This document shows positions 53,851-64,000 of a stretch of DNA of 64,000 nt, in pieces. A program made the position numbers and the translations under genes. The stretch is from Ornithodoros turicata (Eukaryota > Arthropoda > Arachnida > Ixodida > Argasidae), in contig NC_088207.1 in assembly GCF_037126465.1 (NCBI RefSeq), forward strand, positions 248,001 to 312,000, written 5' to 3'. How positions within the stretch are numbered: the first letter of the stretch is position 1; each line of letters starts with the position of its first letter. The notes below the pieces were generated by a model. That model was not told where the DNA came from, made no database searches, and saw only the letters and a program-made list of their open reading frames with translations.

Positions 53851-54179
53851 CGCTTGCTTTCACACGTTAAGCGTCCTGGAACAGCTGGTCGCACTAGTGC
53901 GACATACGTTTCCATATTTTTTTTTCTTTTCTACTTCTATTCTATTCTATTATCCAGGTAGATTGTGAGTCTGTGTCAGACATTACCGTATCGGTCTCAT
54001 ACACATGTTTCCGGATGTGATGGTTTCTTTAACGGAGAGTCTTTCACTTCCACGATATGACGAAAAGAGTAATGCAAAAAATGTCCCAGTAAATGACAGT
54101 AGTAAGTACTGGACTCTCATAGTGCGCAACGCTCAACTGTCCTGAATACAATTAATTTATTAATTAGAGCTAATTGCTG

Positions 54180-54500
54180 CAGCTCCGGTGGCGCAGCGGT
54201 AACGCGTGCGCTTGGAGACTGGGAGGTCCGCGGTTCGAATCCGCGGGCCGGCTGTGCCGTCTGGGGTTTTTCCTGGGTTTCCCTCAGATGTGTAATAGGC
54301 GTATGCCGGCACAGTTCCCCAGAAGTCGGCCCATGGACGCAGCTATCCTCCCCCCGAGCGGATTCCGCTCGGTCTTCCACTTCACCCTTTCCTCTCCTCC
54401 TCTCCACCACCTTTCCCTTCCCGAGAAACATGCCGCCTAATCAGGCAGGCAGACCTCTCGGGTTCCTCCCAACGACACTCCTCCTCCTCCTCCTCCTCCC
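54180..54500 (+). mobile_element. tRNA-headed SINE (Ruka-type), plus strand
   Basis: The head has an A box (GGTGGCGCAGCGG) and a B box (GGTTCGAATCC) spaced as in a tRNA, followed by GCCGTCTGGGGTTTTTCC and a body ending in (CTC)n. A tRNA-related SINE of this type is known from ixodid ticks. RNA polymerase III would start at its 5' end. No tRNA cloverleaf is conserved. Confidence 0.85.
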
Positions 54501-57145
54501 ACAGTAATCAGCACCCTCCAGGTAGCCACCTCACTAATTTGGGAGTGTCTAACTCGTGTCCAGACCAGCTGAGCGTTGTGCACTACGAGAGTCCATCAAA
54601 AAATAAAAAAATGGATAGAGAGGGAGTGGAGAGAAGAAGTTTAGTTGAAGATCAACGATGCCATCTTGAAGAAAGCGGTCGGTAACGGCCGCTGACCATC
54701 GCTGGGCGACGGAGCACAAAGGCAGGTTGCAAAGCATCGCAGCTATGACCACCAGTTCCGGACATCCTGTGACGTCAGCTGTGACGTCATCATGGCATGT
54801 CTGGGCAGGTTAGGACAGCTCTGGACATGCGAGGAGAAAAACACTCGTAATACAGAGGCTAGGAAAGCAAGAGTATGCTAACCATCAATAGCTAACAACA
54901 AAAAGAATGAGTTACACAACAAATCAGCCCACGACAACAGCAGTCACAGGGAGCACAGAACGATGCGACTGCTCCATCCGACAGCCAGGCAGAGAACTGA
55001 ATCATAATGCTTTTTTCTCCTGTATAAAGTCGTGCATCTACACCCCCTAGCGGGTACTTGCTCAACTAATTTCATGACAAAATTATTAAGAATCACGCCA
55101 GGGCTACTCCCGTTCCCAAGGCAGAAGCAGATAGAAAATGGCAGGGATACCCGGACAACAGCAAACAGCACCCGACGTGCACGAGCATGAAAATCGCAAA
55201 CAAAGGGGACAAAGTTGACGAAAGAATTAGTTGCACAACAAATCATCCCACCACAACCGGAGCGCAGACCGATGCGACTGCTCCATCCGCCAGCCAGGGA
55301 GAAACTGAGCGAGCGCGGCGACTGCGGAGCAACTGACTGGGGCGCCGCGCTGCGGCCGCTAGCATGCGCGCGCGCTCTTAGCGCCCTCTGCGGCGAGCAC
55401 CTGCGAGGAGGAGGAGGAGGGGAGGAGGAGTGTCGTTGGGAGGAACCCAAGAGGTCTGCCTGCCTGATTAGGCGGCATGTTTCTCGGGAAGGGAAAGATG
55501 GTGGAGAGGAGGAAAGGGTGAAGTGGAAGACCGAGCGGAATCCGCTCGGGGGGAGGATAGCTGCGTCCATGGGCCGACTTCAGGGGAACTGTGCCGGCAT
55601 ACGCCTATTACACATCTGAGGGAAACCCAGGAAAAACCCCAGACGGCACAGCCGGCCCGCGGATTCGAACCGCGGACCTCCCAGTCTCCAAGCGCACGCG
55701 TTACCGCTGCGCCACCGGAGCTGGTAGCACCTGCGAGAGGCTAAGAGAGAAGAGCATTCCCGCGCCCTCTTCTTGCGTTGCTCATTGGTCGTGACGTCAT
55801 CCCATTGTCCCAAGGCTACACAGCTTTTTTTTTTTCACACGGTCGACACAACTGGACAAGGTCAATCTACAATGAAGCCATGGCACGATGTCATCATGCA
55901 CCTGCGTTGCTCAAGGGCGCGTACGCTGTAGACAGGGGACCTATTAGTTATTGAATCACTATCCCAAGAATATTTCCTTTATTCTTCTATAACGATTGCA
56001 TAGGAAACTATTGCAGAAGAGCACCATGCATGAAAACTGATCGTAGGAATTCCAAAGTCTTACTTGCAGAAGAACAAAATATCCTAACACGTAACTCCAT
56101 CAACGGCTAATAAGAGGACTAGGCACACACAGTACGGGTAACAAGTAGCGCTGAACGATGCGTCTACTCCATCCGACAGCCAGGCACGGAACTGAATCGT
56201 AATGCTTTTACTCCTCTGTAAAGTCATGCATCTGTCCCTCTTGTGGTTGATTTCTGAACTAATTTAATCACAAAATTATTAAGAATTGTTCTAGCACTAT
56301 TCCCATTCAGGGCAGCACTATCGACATTGTTAAGACAAGAATGTTCCTTGTCAAAAAGAAAAAAATGCAAAGCGTCAACAAAGGAAACCATGCATGTCGG
56401 GCATGTCAGGACACGTCAGGACAAATCGCACGACTGCGGGGCAACAGAGGAAAACAAACACTTGAACAGAGTGAAAAGACACTCACTATCATCGGACACG
56501 TACTCTACATTCTCTGATTGTAAATCCGCTCGCCACAAAATCCACCACAATCGTCACACACCATTCACCAGTGACGAACCACACATCCGCACCCCATCAG
56601 AGGCAGACAGAACCCCACCGAAGCTACGCTCTTCCACTGGCAGTCAACGCAATTGCTAGGAGCAGAATTAAGGTGTCCACACCCGCCAGTGTCCAAGAGA
56701 GAAGTGAATCCTTGTGCCCCCTACAGGTCGTTCTCATTGGTCGTGGCATCATCCTATTGTCTCAGGGCTACACTGTTTTTTTCCACTAATGCTCCTCTGG
56801 GCAAGGTCCACCTGAAACAATAGTGTTGCAGTATGACGTCATCATGCATCTGTGTGGCTCAAGGACGCGTACGCTGTAGACAGGGGACCTATTATTTATT
56901 GAATCACTATGCCAAGATTATTTTCTTTATTCTACTATAATGATTGCAAGGGAACTATTGCAGAAAAACACCATACATGGGAGGAGATTGTAGGAATTAA
57001 GTATTTCATCATTCCTAAAGTCTTACTGTACAGGAAAAACAAAATAATGGTTCAACAAGATATGTCCATCCCATCCGAGAGCCAGGCAGCTAATTGAATA
57101 ATGACGCTTTGTTCCTCCTGAATAAAGTCACACACCTGTCCCCCT
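54501..57145. repeat. about 0.9-kb tandem repeat array (with SINE inserted)
   Basis: Landmarks recur. CTCCATCCGACAGCCAGGCA is at 54,976 and 56,169, with variants at 55,281 and 57,065. GTACGCTGTAGACAGGGGACC is at 55,921 and 56,868. CAAAATTATTAAGAAT is at about 55,078, 56,272 and 57,174. The unit is roughly 0.9 kb. The minus-strand frame 54,944-55,570 and others are not recognisable genes. Confidence 0.75.
55408..55722 (-). mobile_element. tRNA-headed SINE (Ruka-type), minus strand
   Basis: Reverse-complement copy of the SINE at 54,180-54,500, over 90% alike by eye, with A and B boxes at about 55,660-55,722 and the (GAG)n end at about 55,410-55,428. The pair is convergent tail-to-tail, about 0.9 kb apart. 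Confidence 0.85.
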
Positions 57146-57380
57146 CGCAGTTACTCTCTGAACTAAATGAATCGCAAAATTATTAAGAATCGTTCTAGCT
57201 CTACTCCCATTCAAGGCAGCACTATCGACATCGTCAAGAATGTTTCTTTAAAAAAAAACTACATGTAGAAGGAAAGCATGTCAGAACAGGTCTGATCATG
57301 TCAGCGCATGTTTGTCAGACAACAAGGGGGAAAAAAGCGAAAAGAAACACTCGAACAAAGCAGAAAACCACATCAAACTA

Positions 57381-58228
57381 CAGTCGACCCCCGTTTATCC
57401 GGACGGTGCCGTTCCCGGCGAAATCGTCCGGATACCGGGGCATCCGGATAAATGAAACGACCGAATAGAAACGTCCTACAGAGCAAGGTTTAATTAAAAC
57501 ACAGAAATCTCGTCAATGACAGCTGTTACATAGTAGTGTAGGCGCTCGATTCCTACAAACTTTTGCTAATTGCATAGAGTTGAGCCACGCTGTTGCGCTG
57601 CTCGAAGAATGTCAGTGCGGTCGCAAAGTGTCAATGTCCGAGCCTTGTTTCTCACCGGCGCCATCGGCACCGTCTTGCTGCACATGATCGGAGGCAACAG
57701 CAGCAATCACACCGTCATCAGTCATAGCTGCACACGCGTCACCATCCTTATCAACGTCAACGTAGTCAGAAACCGCAGCATCATCTACGGCAGTCGCAGT
57801 GAGCCTCTGCATCAGGAATCGCAGCTCAACGGGCCGTAAGCAGCAGGCCCTCGGGTTGGAGTTTTCCCCTCTAGAACCGGACAGTTCCTCGAGATATTTC
57901 CAAATGACTCGACTGGTCAACGTGCCCCAACGCACACAAATAGAAAAGGGGGTCATCGTGCACGGTTGTCTCCCCTACGGAGGAATGTAGGTCCCTGACG
58001 TGTGACGGGAATAACCCCAACACAGCGAAAAGGGAGACGAAGCGAGGTCAGCGTCTCCTCTTACTCACGGTAGTCCGGATAACTGAAGCTGGATTACAAG
58101 AATTTTTGACTTTGGTTCCCTGGAATTCTTGTCCGAGTCCGGAAGCCGAAGTCCGGATAAACGAGAACAAAATACATGAAGGAAAATCCGTTCCCGTGCC
58201 TTTTGTCCGGATAAACGGGGGTCGACTG
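57381..58228 (-). mobile_element. 848-bp Tigger/pogo-like element, TA duplication
   Basis: Ends CAGTCGACCCCCGTTTATCC and its perfect inverted partner, flanked by TA (57,379-57,380 and 58,229-58,230). The right arm of the giant repeat has the empty site AAACTATTTCTAAG (about 63,763). These ends are classic for Tigger/pogo. A minus-strand open frame of about 115 codons (57,612-57,956) may be a transposase tail, but it has no catalytic motif. Confidence 0.88.
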
Positions 58229-59252
58229 TATTTCTAAGCACACGCACTCGGCTTATTGAAAACAGTGCTCATCATAAATCCGTCCAGGACAATACACATC
58301 ATTTTTCTATTGCTACACTTTTTTCCAGTAACGGTCAATGCATTGCTACAGACTGCGTGACGTCATCACATCCTGTCTGAAGAAGACAGCGGCAAAGACT
58401 CCTATTGATTATTGAATCGCAAGAGTATTTCCTTTGTCCGATTCTTAATGACGTTCACTTTACAATAAAATTCAACAAAAAAGCACCATGCATATTAGCG
58501 ATTTTCACCTCAAAGGCTCATCATGGTCATTAGAATCACATCACCACTAAACTACCACTGCTCTTTTAAAATAATAAGTGAGTCCACTCAACATCATCAC
58601 CAGGCTTGTCAATACATGACCCTTTCTATGCTCATACATTCGTTGTCTGAGGCTACACCTGCGAGCAAAAAGGCGCGAAATCCCGGGGGCAAAGTTCTAT
58701 TCGCGCTCGACGGAGGACTAGGCAGAACGCCTTTTCGGGAACATGATTGCATTCCTATAGTATATTAATTATTATTGCATTGCAGTTTAGAAAGACTATC
58801 ACAAAAAGTCCATACTACGCTCAACTATAATTTAGGATTATTATGCATGCAAATGATTATTGCATTGCAGTTTAGAAAAACTACTACAAAACTATAATTT
58901 TAGGAGCCTAGTAATATTCTACTTTCTATGGGAACTACAGTTGCCTTGTTACTTGGATCGCTATTAATCAAACGCTACAATTTTTTCTCTCTTCCCATTT
59001 CACTGAGGGTGCCGGGCTTCAGGAATTCCTATCCTGAGCTCAGATGCAAGCGTTTCTGCGCGAATACCTATAGCGTACTTCTTCAACATACCGAGCTCCT
59101 AACAGCATCTGACAAACAAGCAGAGAAACCCACTTCTCAGCTGTACCATGCAATTTTCTTCTGCACAAAAGCAGTGATTTGAGGAAAGAGCAGCAAAAAT
59201 TGCGCGCACTTGTGCTTGACTTCGAAAACTGAATCATATGCTAATAAACTAA

Positions 59253-60165
59253 GAAAAAGACACCCATTTCTGCTGTCCGATAATTCTTGCATAATGCTAC
59301 ATGCACAGCCGCATTGCCCTTGCGTAAAGAAAGCACAGGAAAAGGCCACACAAATTCCTTTAAGCGAGCAGGGAAAAGGCTTAAGACCTCAGGAATAATC
59401 GCAGAGTCACCACACATCGCTACGCGGCTAACACAAGATAACAACAAGATAATAGCGGCGGGTAAAATTGCAACACTGCTAAACAAGCCCCAACATGCCA
59501 TGATGATGTCACAAACCAGGAAAAACCGCACGCACACACAGTCATCAGCTCAGGAATGCTCAAGGAGAGGTGCTATTTTGTAATTTCTCTTCCACGATCA
59601 CATACCAGGATTTCTGCACAAATACTTATAACTGCATACAGCTTACTCCAACATATCAAGCAAAGTGGATACTGACACTCAACAACAACATATAACAAAA
59701 AACAAATTCCATTCTCATGAACTCTCCTCTGCGGAGCGGCTTTCTCCTGCTCTACCTGGTTGCTGACTTTTTCCCCTCACCTACATTCTGAGTAAAAGAA
59801 GCGAAAGAAGAAAAGAACCGCGAAAAATCACACGGCATTTGTTCCCCACTAGCTGTAACAGCAAGAAACCATAGCGCACGCTAATAAGCTGAGAAAAAGA
59901 CACCCATTTCTGCCACCTAATAATTCTTGCATAATGCCACATACAGAGTCGCATTGCCCTTGCGTAAAGAAAGCACAGGACAGGGATGCACATATTTCCT
60001 TAAATGAGCAGGGAAAAGGCTTAAGTCGAACCGCTCAGGAATAATCGGAGAATCACCGCTTGTCGCTATACGCGGCTAGCACAACATGACAGCAACAAGG
60101 TATTAGCGAAGGGTAAAATTTGCAAGACGCTAGTGAACAAGTCCAGACACGCGACATCGCATACG
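59253..60165. repeat. about 0.63-kb direct repeat unit, two copies in the left arm
   Basis: 59,253-59,520 and 59,888-60,165 share GAAAAAGACACCCATTTCTG, AATTCTTGCATAATGC and GAGCAGGGAAAAGGCTTAAG. The inverse unit appears at about 61,340-61,530, 61,890-62,200 and 62,550-62,810. Confidence 0.8.
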
Positions 60166-60240
60166 AAATACTGCTCATCGGGGAAAAGGCTTAAGCCTGC
60201 GACAGAAAATCACATAGAGCCATACACAACTTCATTTTTC

Positions 60241-61827
60241 AATTAAGAAAGTCGGACGAGAACGGGCCCGCGCGAGCCCGTTCTCGCGGTTTGGACTCGC
60301 GACGCGCGCGATTCCCCGTGCGAGCCCAACGCGGAGCCGTTCTCGCGGTTTGGACGCGCGCGATCCGTTACCCCGACAGAAGCAGAGCTGACACTGTAGT
60401 ACCCTCGCGATAAATCTTTTATTACAGCGCCAGCAGAATGTATTCAGAAAAGGCTTCGGGTGTGTAAGCTCAGCCCAAGGCGTGTTGATGGGAGCGCACT
60501 GCTCTGTTGGGTACCCAGGCTTGCAGCCAGGGATGCTGGGATGATTATTTTATTTTATTTTATTTTGAGTCATTATCGGTTCACATATTTAGTGAAGACC
60601 TATGAACACATGTTAAGTGGTTTGGTTTAAAAATGATGAGAGCTACAGTGTGTAGCGAATGATGTTCACATTTACCCGTTTTGCTCTATAGTATTCTTGC
60701 AAAATATATGGGTGCAAGGAAATAAAAGGAAAAACGAAAGTGAATTCACTCCTGTATAATGATCGCTGCGTAGAAGCACGGCACCGTTTTCTTCGGATGC
60801 ATAGCGAACATGCATTCCTTTCTTTTTTGCTTTGCGACGGTCCACTGGTGATATCCTATTACATCCGGAATGAAGACCTTTGCGTGCGCATACATGTGTG
60901 AGCCGTCTTTTGACGCTGGTTGGATAATTATTGACCTGAGGAATAATATGGATTTATGTGGCTGTGGATAGACTGAGTTTGTGAGTGTGAAAATGTGAGA
61001 GTGTGTGTGTGTGCCTGTGTGTGCGCGCGCGCTGGGACACCACTTGACAAGTAAGTGTTTGCCTTTTCGTGTGACACGAGTGATACATTTATGTACTATT
61101 GCGTGAAATAGTGGTTTAAAAAGTAAGGGTAGACGCGCTTCCATTGCTATCTGTAGGATAGAACGAGCGTTTTTAATGGAATTGCCTCGCGAACCTGGTG
61201 AAGTCTTTGTTTTTGGCAGGGTATTTTATGAGTGCCCGACGCCGGTCCTGTTGTTGTTGTTTGTTTGTTAGTATGTATCTGTCACGTTCGTAGCTCTGTT
61301 CAAGCTTTGTTTTCTTTGCAAAAATTCAGACTTTATGGTATTAAGCTGTCCGAGTAGAAGTGACTTTCCCTGCTCGCTTAAGATAAATTGTGTGTCCTTT
61401 TCCTGTGCTTTCTTCACGCAGGGACAATGCAATTGAGTATTTAGCATTATGCAATAATTATCTGATAGCAGAAATGGGTGTCTTTCTCACAGTTTATTAG
61501 CGTGTGCCTCGTTATTTTATTGTTTTCTCTTATAGCTATGCGAGCAAAAGTGCGTGTAATTTTCGCTGCTCTTTTCTTATTTTCTCTACTTTTACGCAGA
61601 AGAAAGCCTCCTGGTAAAAGCTGAATAGTGTTCTATCAGTGGAAGTGGGGATGTTTGTTTGATTTTGTTGGGTGTTCGACATCTTGATGAAGTAAGCAGT
61701 GCTTAATTTTGCAGTCATGGGTTTTTGAGCAGAAATGCTGGTATCTGAGCACGGAGTAGAAATTCCTATATTTCTCTGCTCCCTAAGAAACGTCGTTTTC
61801 CGAGCAAACTGCGTTTAGTTTACGCGA
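60241..61827. other. spacer of the giant inverted repeat
   Basis: Begins with a GC-rich hairpin zone, followed by a (TTTTA)n run (60,546-60,567). The minus-strand open stretch at 60,746-61,144 has no recognisable domain. From about 61,340 it carries one more copy of the 0.6-kb unit in the right-arm orientation. Confidence 0.65.
60252..60372. repeat. GC-rich hairpin zone at the arm-spacer boundary
   Basis: CGAGAACGGGC and GCCCGTTCTCG (about 60,259-60,288) form a perfect 11-bp stem with a short loop. Further GCGCGCGA and GTTCTCGCGGTTTGGAC repeats follow. CpG-rich in an otherwise AT-rich region. Confidence 0.7.
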
Positions 61828-64000
61828 AATAGAAAAACGAAGTTGTGTATGCTCTATGTGATTTTCTGTCGCAGGCTTAGGCCTTTTCCCCTATGAGCAG
61901 TATTTCGTATGCGATGTCGCATGTCTGGACTTGTTCAGTAGTGTCTTGCAAATTTTACCCTTCGCTAATACCTTGTTGCTGTCATGTTGTGCTAGCCGCG
62001 TATAGCGATAAGCGGTGATTCTCCGATTATTCCTGAGCGGTTCGACTTAAGCCTTTTCCCTGCTCACTTAAGGAAATTTGTGTATCCCTGTCCTGTGCTT
62101 TTCTTTACGCAAGGGCAATGCGACTCTGTATGTGGCATTATACAATAATTATCAGGTGACAGAAATGGGTGTCTTTTTCTCAGTTTATTAGCGTGCGCTA
62201 CGGTTCCTTGCAGTTACAGCTAGTGGGGAACAAATGCCGTGTAATTTTTCGCCGTTCTTTTCCTCTTTCGCTGCTTTTACTCAGAATGTAGGTGAGGGGG
62301 AAAAGTCAGCATCCAGGTAGAGCAGGAGAAAGCCGCTCGGCAGAGGAGAGTTCATGAGAATGGAATTTGTTTGTTTGTTTTTTGTTATATGTATATGTAT
62401 GTATCTATGTATGTATGTTGTTTTGTATGTATGCAGTTATAAGTATTTGCGCAGAACTGCTGGTATGTGAGCGTGGAGGCGAAATCACAATATAAAAGCT
62501 CTCTTTGTGCATTCCTGAGCTGATGACTCTGTGTCCGTGCTTTTTTCTTGGTTTGTGACGTCATCATGGCATATTGGGGCTTGTTTAGCAGTGTTGCAAT
62601 TTTACCCGCCGCTATTGTCTTGTTGTTATCTTGGGTTAGCCGCGTAGCGATGTGTGGTGACTCTGCGATTATTCCTGAGGTCTTAAGCCTTTTCCGTGCT
62701 CGCTTAAAGGAATTTGTTTACCCTTGTCCTGTGCTTTCTTTGCGACAATGCGGCTGTGCATGTAGCATTATGCAAGAATTATCTGATACCAGAAATGGGT
62801 GTCTTTTATCTGATACCAGAAAAGTGCGTGCAATTTTTGCTGCTCTTTTCTCAAATGACAGCTTTTGCGCAGAAGAAAGTCGCATGGTACAGCTGAGAAG
62901 TGGGTTTCTCTGCTTGTTTGCTAGATGTTGTTAGGACCTCGGTATGTTGAAGACGTACGCTGTTGTAGGTATTCGCGCAGAAACGCTTGCATCTGAGCGA
63001 ATGATAGGAATTCCTGAATCACGGCACACTCAGTATAAATTAATTATTTTGGATGTGAGTCTGCTTCAGAGCATGACAAGGCTGAAATCAGAAGAGAGAA
63101 AAAATTGGAGCGCTTCATTAATGGCGATCCAAGTAATAGGGCAATTATAGTTTCTATAGAAAGTAGAATTTTGATAGGCTCCTAAAATTATAGTTTTGTA
63201 GTAGCTTTTCTAAACTGCAATGCAATAATCATTGATATAGTATAGGAATGTCATCATGTTCCCGTGAAGGCGTTCTGTCTAGTCCTCCGTCGAGCGCGAA
63301 TAGAACTTTGCCCCCAGGCTTTCGCGCCTTTTTGCTCGCAGGTGTAGCCTCAGACAACAAATGTATGAGCATAGAAAGGGTCATGTATTACATAAGCCTG
63401 GATATGATGTTGAGTGGTCTCACTTATTATTTTAAAAGAGCAGTGGTAGTTTACTGGTGATGTGATTCTAATGACCATGATGAGCCTTTGGGAGTGAAAA
63501 TCGCTAATATGCATGGTGCTTTTTTATTGAATTTTATTGTAAAGTGAACGTCATTAAGAATCGGACAAAGGAAATACTCTTGCGATTCAATAATCAATAG
63601 GAGTCTTTGCCGCTGTCTTCTTCAGACAGGATGTGATGACGTCACGCAGTCTGTAGCAATGCATTGACCGTTACTGGAAAAAAGTGTAGCAATAGAAAAA
63701 TGGTGTGTATTGTCCTGGACGGATTTATGATGAGCACTGTTTTTGAATAAGAGGAGTGTGTGTGCTTAGAAATAGTTTGATACTGGTTTTCTTCTTTGTT
63801 CAAGTGTTTCTTTTCGCTTTTCCCCCCTTGTTGTCTGACAAACATGCGCTGACATGATCAGACCTGTTTTTTTGGCCTGTTAGTTTTTACCTGTTAGTTT
63901 TTCTTTTTTGACAAGGAGCATTCTTGACGATAGTGCTGCCCTGAATGGGAATAGTGCTATTCTTAATAATTTTGCGATTCATTTAATTCAGAGAGTAACC
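61828..64000 (-). repeat. right arm of a giant inverted repeat (runs off the window)
   Basis: Reverse complement of 57,146-60,240 without the Tigger-like insertion. Open frames such as 62,548-62,934 mirror minus-strand frames in the left arm (59,241-59,537), but the differences are mostly replacements, so coding is unlikely. The arm reaches the window end. Confidence 0.88.

Larger units (their letters stand above)
50871..54095 (+). repeat. long repeat copy R2 (most complete)
   Basis: Reference copy of the repeat. It contains a minus-strand LINE finger fragment (about 50,880-51,200), a mostly non-coding middle with two CAATCAAT-rich and GGGG-rich stretches, a MITE insertion (51,631-51,838) and the plus-strand RNase H LINE part (52,975-53,850). 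The 3' end matches 28,519-28,890. R1 precedes it in tandem. Confidence 0.85.
57146..60240 (+). repeat. left arm of a giant inverted repeat
   Basis: Pairs in reverse complement with 61,828-63,999 along its whole length apart from the 848-bp insertion at 57,381-58,228, so the shared arm is about 2.2 kb. Check points: 57,146/63,999, 58,300-58,430/63,600-63,700, 59,040-59,160/62,865-62,995 and 60,180-60,230/61,838-61,890. The repeat may continue beyond the window on the right. Confidence 0.88.

Noticed and set aside
54186..54250. tRNA-like sequence with A and B boxes
   Set aside because: The flanking body is repeated with it at 55,408-55,722 and lacks a proper cloverleaf, so it is a SINE head, not a tRNA gene.
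54944..55570. 208-codon minus-strand open frame
   Set aside because: It overlaps the minus-strand SINE and GC-rich simple repeats. No recognisable domain.
62548..62934. 128-codon hydrophobic open frame, mirrored at 59,241-59,537
   Set aside because: The two copies differ mostly by amino-acid replacements and indels and belong to the inverted repeat. No sign of coding selection and no known domain.
1..64000. CRISPR arrays, bacterial operons or integrons
   Set aside because: The tandem repeats seen are minisatellites without spacer structure, and all recognisable proteins are eukaryotic or from eukaryotic mobile elements.

Overview
This is a eukaryotic nuclear sequence that is almost entirely mobile and repetitive DNA. 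It probably comes from an ixodid tick or a related chelicerate. The reasons are a tRNA-headed SINE of the Ruka type known from hard ticks, a divergent single-exon ionotropic receptor of the kind expanded in arachnids, and the mix of Penelope-like, CR1/jockey-like, RNase-H-bearing LINE, Ty3/gypsy, Polinton-like and many TIR elements. The species assignment is inference. I see no bacterial operons, CRISPR arrays, rRNA or intact tRNA genes.

Only one convincing host gene is visible: an ionotropic receptor (IR family) at 37,756-39,543 (+), about 595 codons in one exon. A 130-bp fold-back element ends 69 bp before its ATG.

Layout. 1-5,260: intergenic DNA, a LINE fragment and three minisatellites. 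5,265-7,622: a Penelope-like element with a second truncated copy attached head-to-head, and a hammerhead-ribozyme-like motif at each outer end. 9,475-12,150: relic of a Polinton/adintovirus-type element (major capsid, protease and small basic virion-type protein, all on the minus strand). 12,980-13,660: a MITE and another hammerhead-like module. 16,636-18,150: LINE and gypsy fragments. 19,250-28,890: copy R3 of a long repeat, split by an 840-bp hAT-like insertion and a 6.76-kb TIR element with TTA target duplication; the latter carries a hammerhead module inside a 28-bp perfect inverted repeat. 29,104-30,900: LINE 3' end and a tandem duplication with a TTA-flanked MITE. 31,747-36,717: a MITE split by a complete, apparently very young Ty3/gypsy element with identical 213-bp LTRs and an unbroken 1,317-residue gag-pol frame. 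39,883-40,735: tandem duplication carrying MITEs. 42,861-54,095: two tandem copies (R1, R2) of the long repeat. R1 holds a 1.26-kb insertion and a CACTCTT-ended palindromic element that is itself split by a 4.5-kb CR1-like LINE. 54,180-64,000: two inverted SINEs, a roughly 0.9-kb tandem array and a giant inverted repeat with about 2.2-kb arms and a 1.6-kb spacer; one arm contains an 848-bp Tigger-like insertion.

The nested insertions give a relative timeline. Several insertions can be dated and delimited because an empty copy of the same target exists elsewhere in the window. This supports exact target duplications for the hAT-like (GTACACGA), Harbinger-like (TTA), CACTA-like (TA), gypsy (GCTAT) and Tigger-like (TA) insertions. 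Coding capacity is intact only in the gypsy element and the receptor. The other element genes carry stops or frameshifts.
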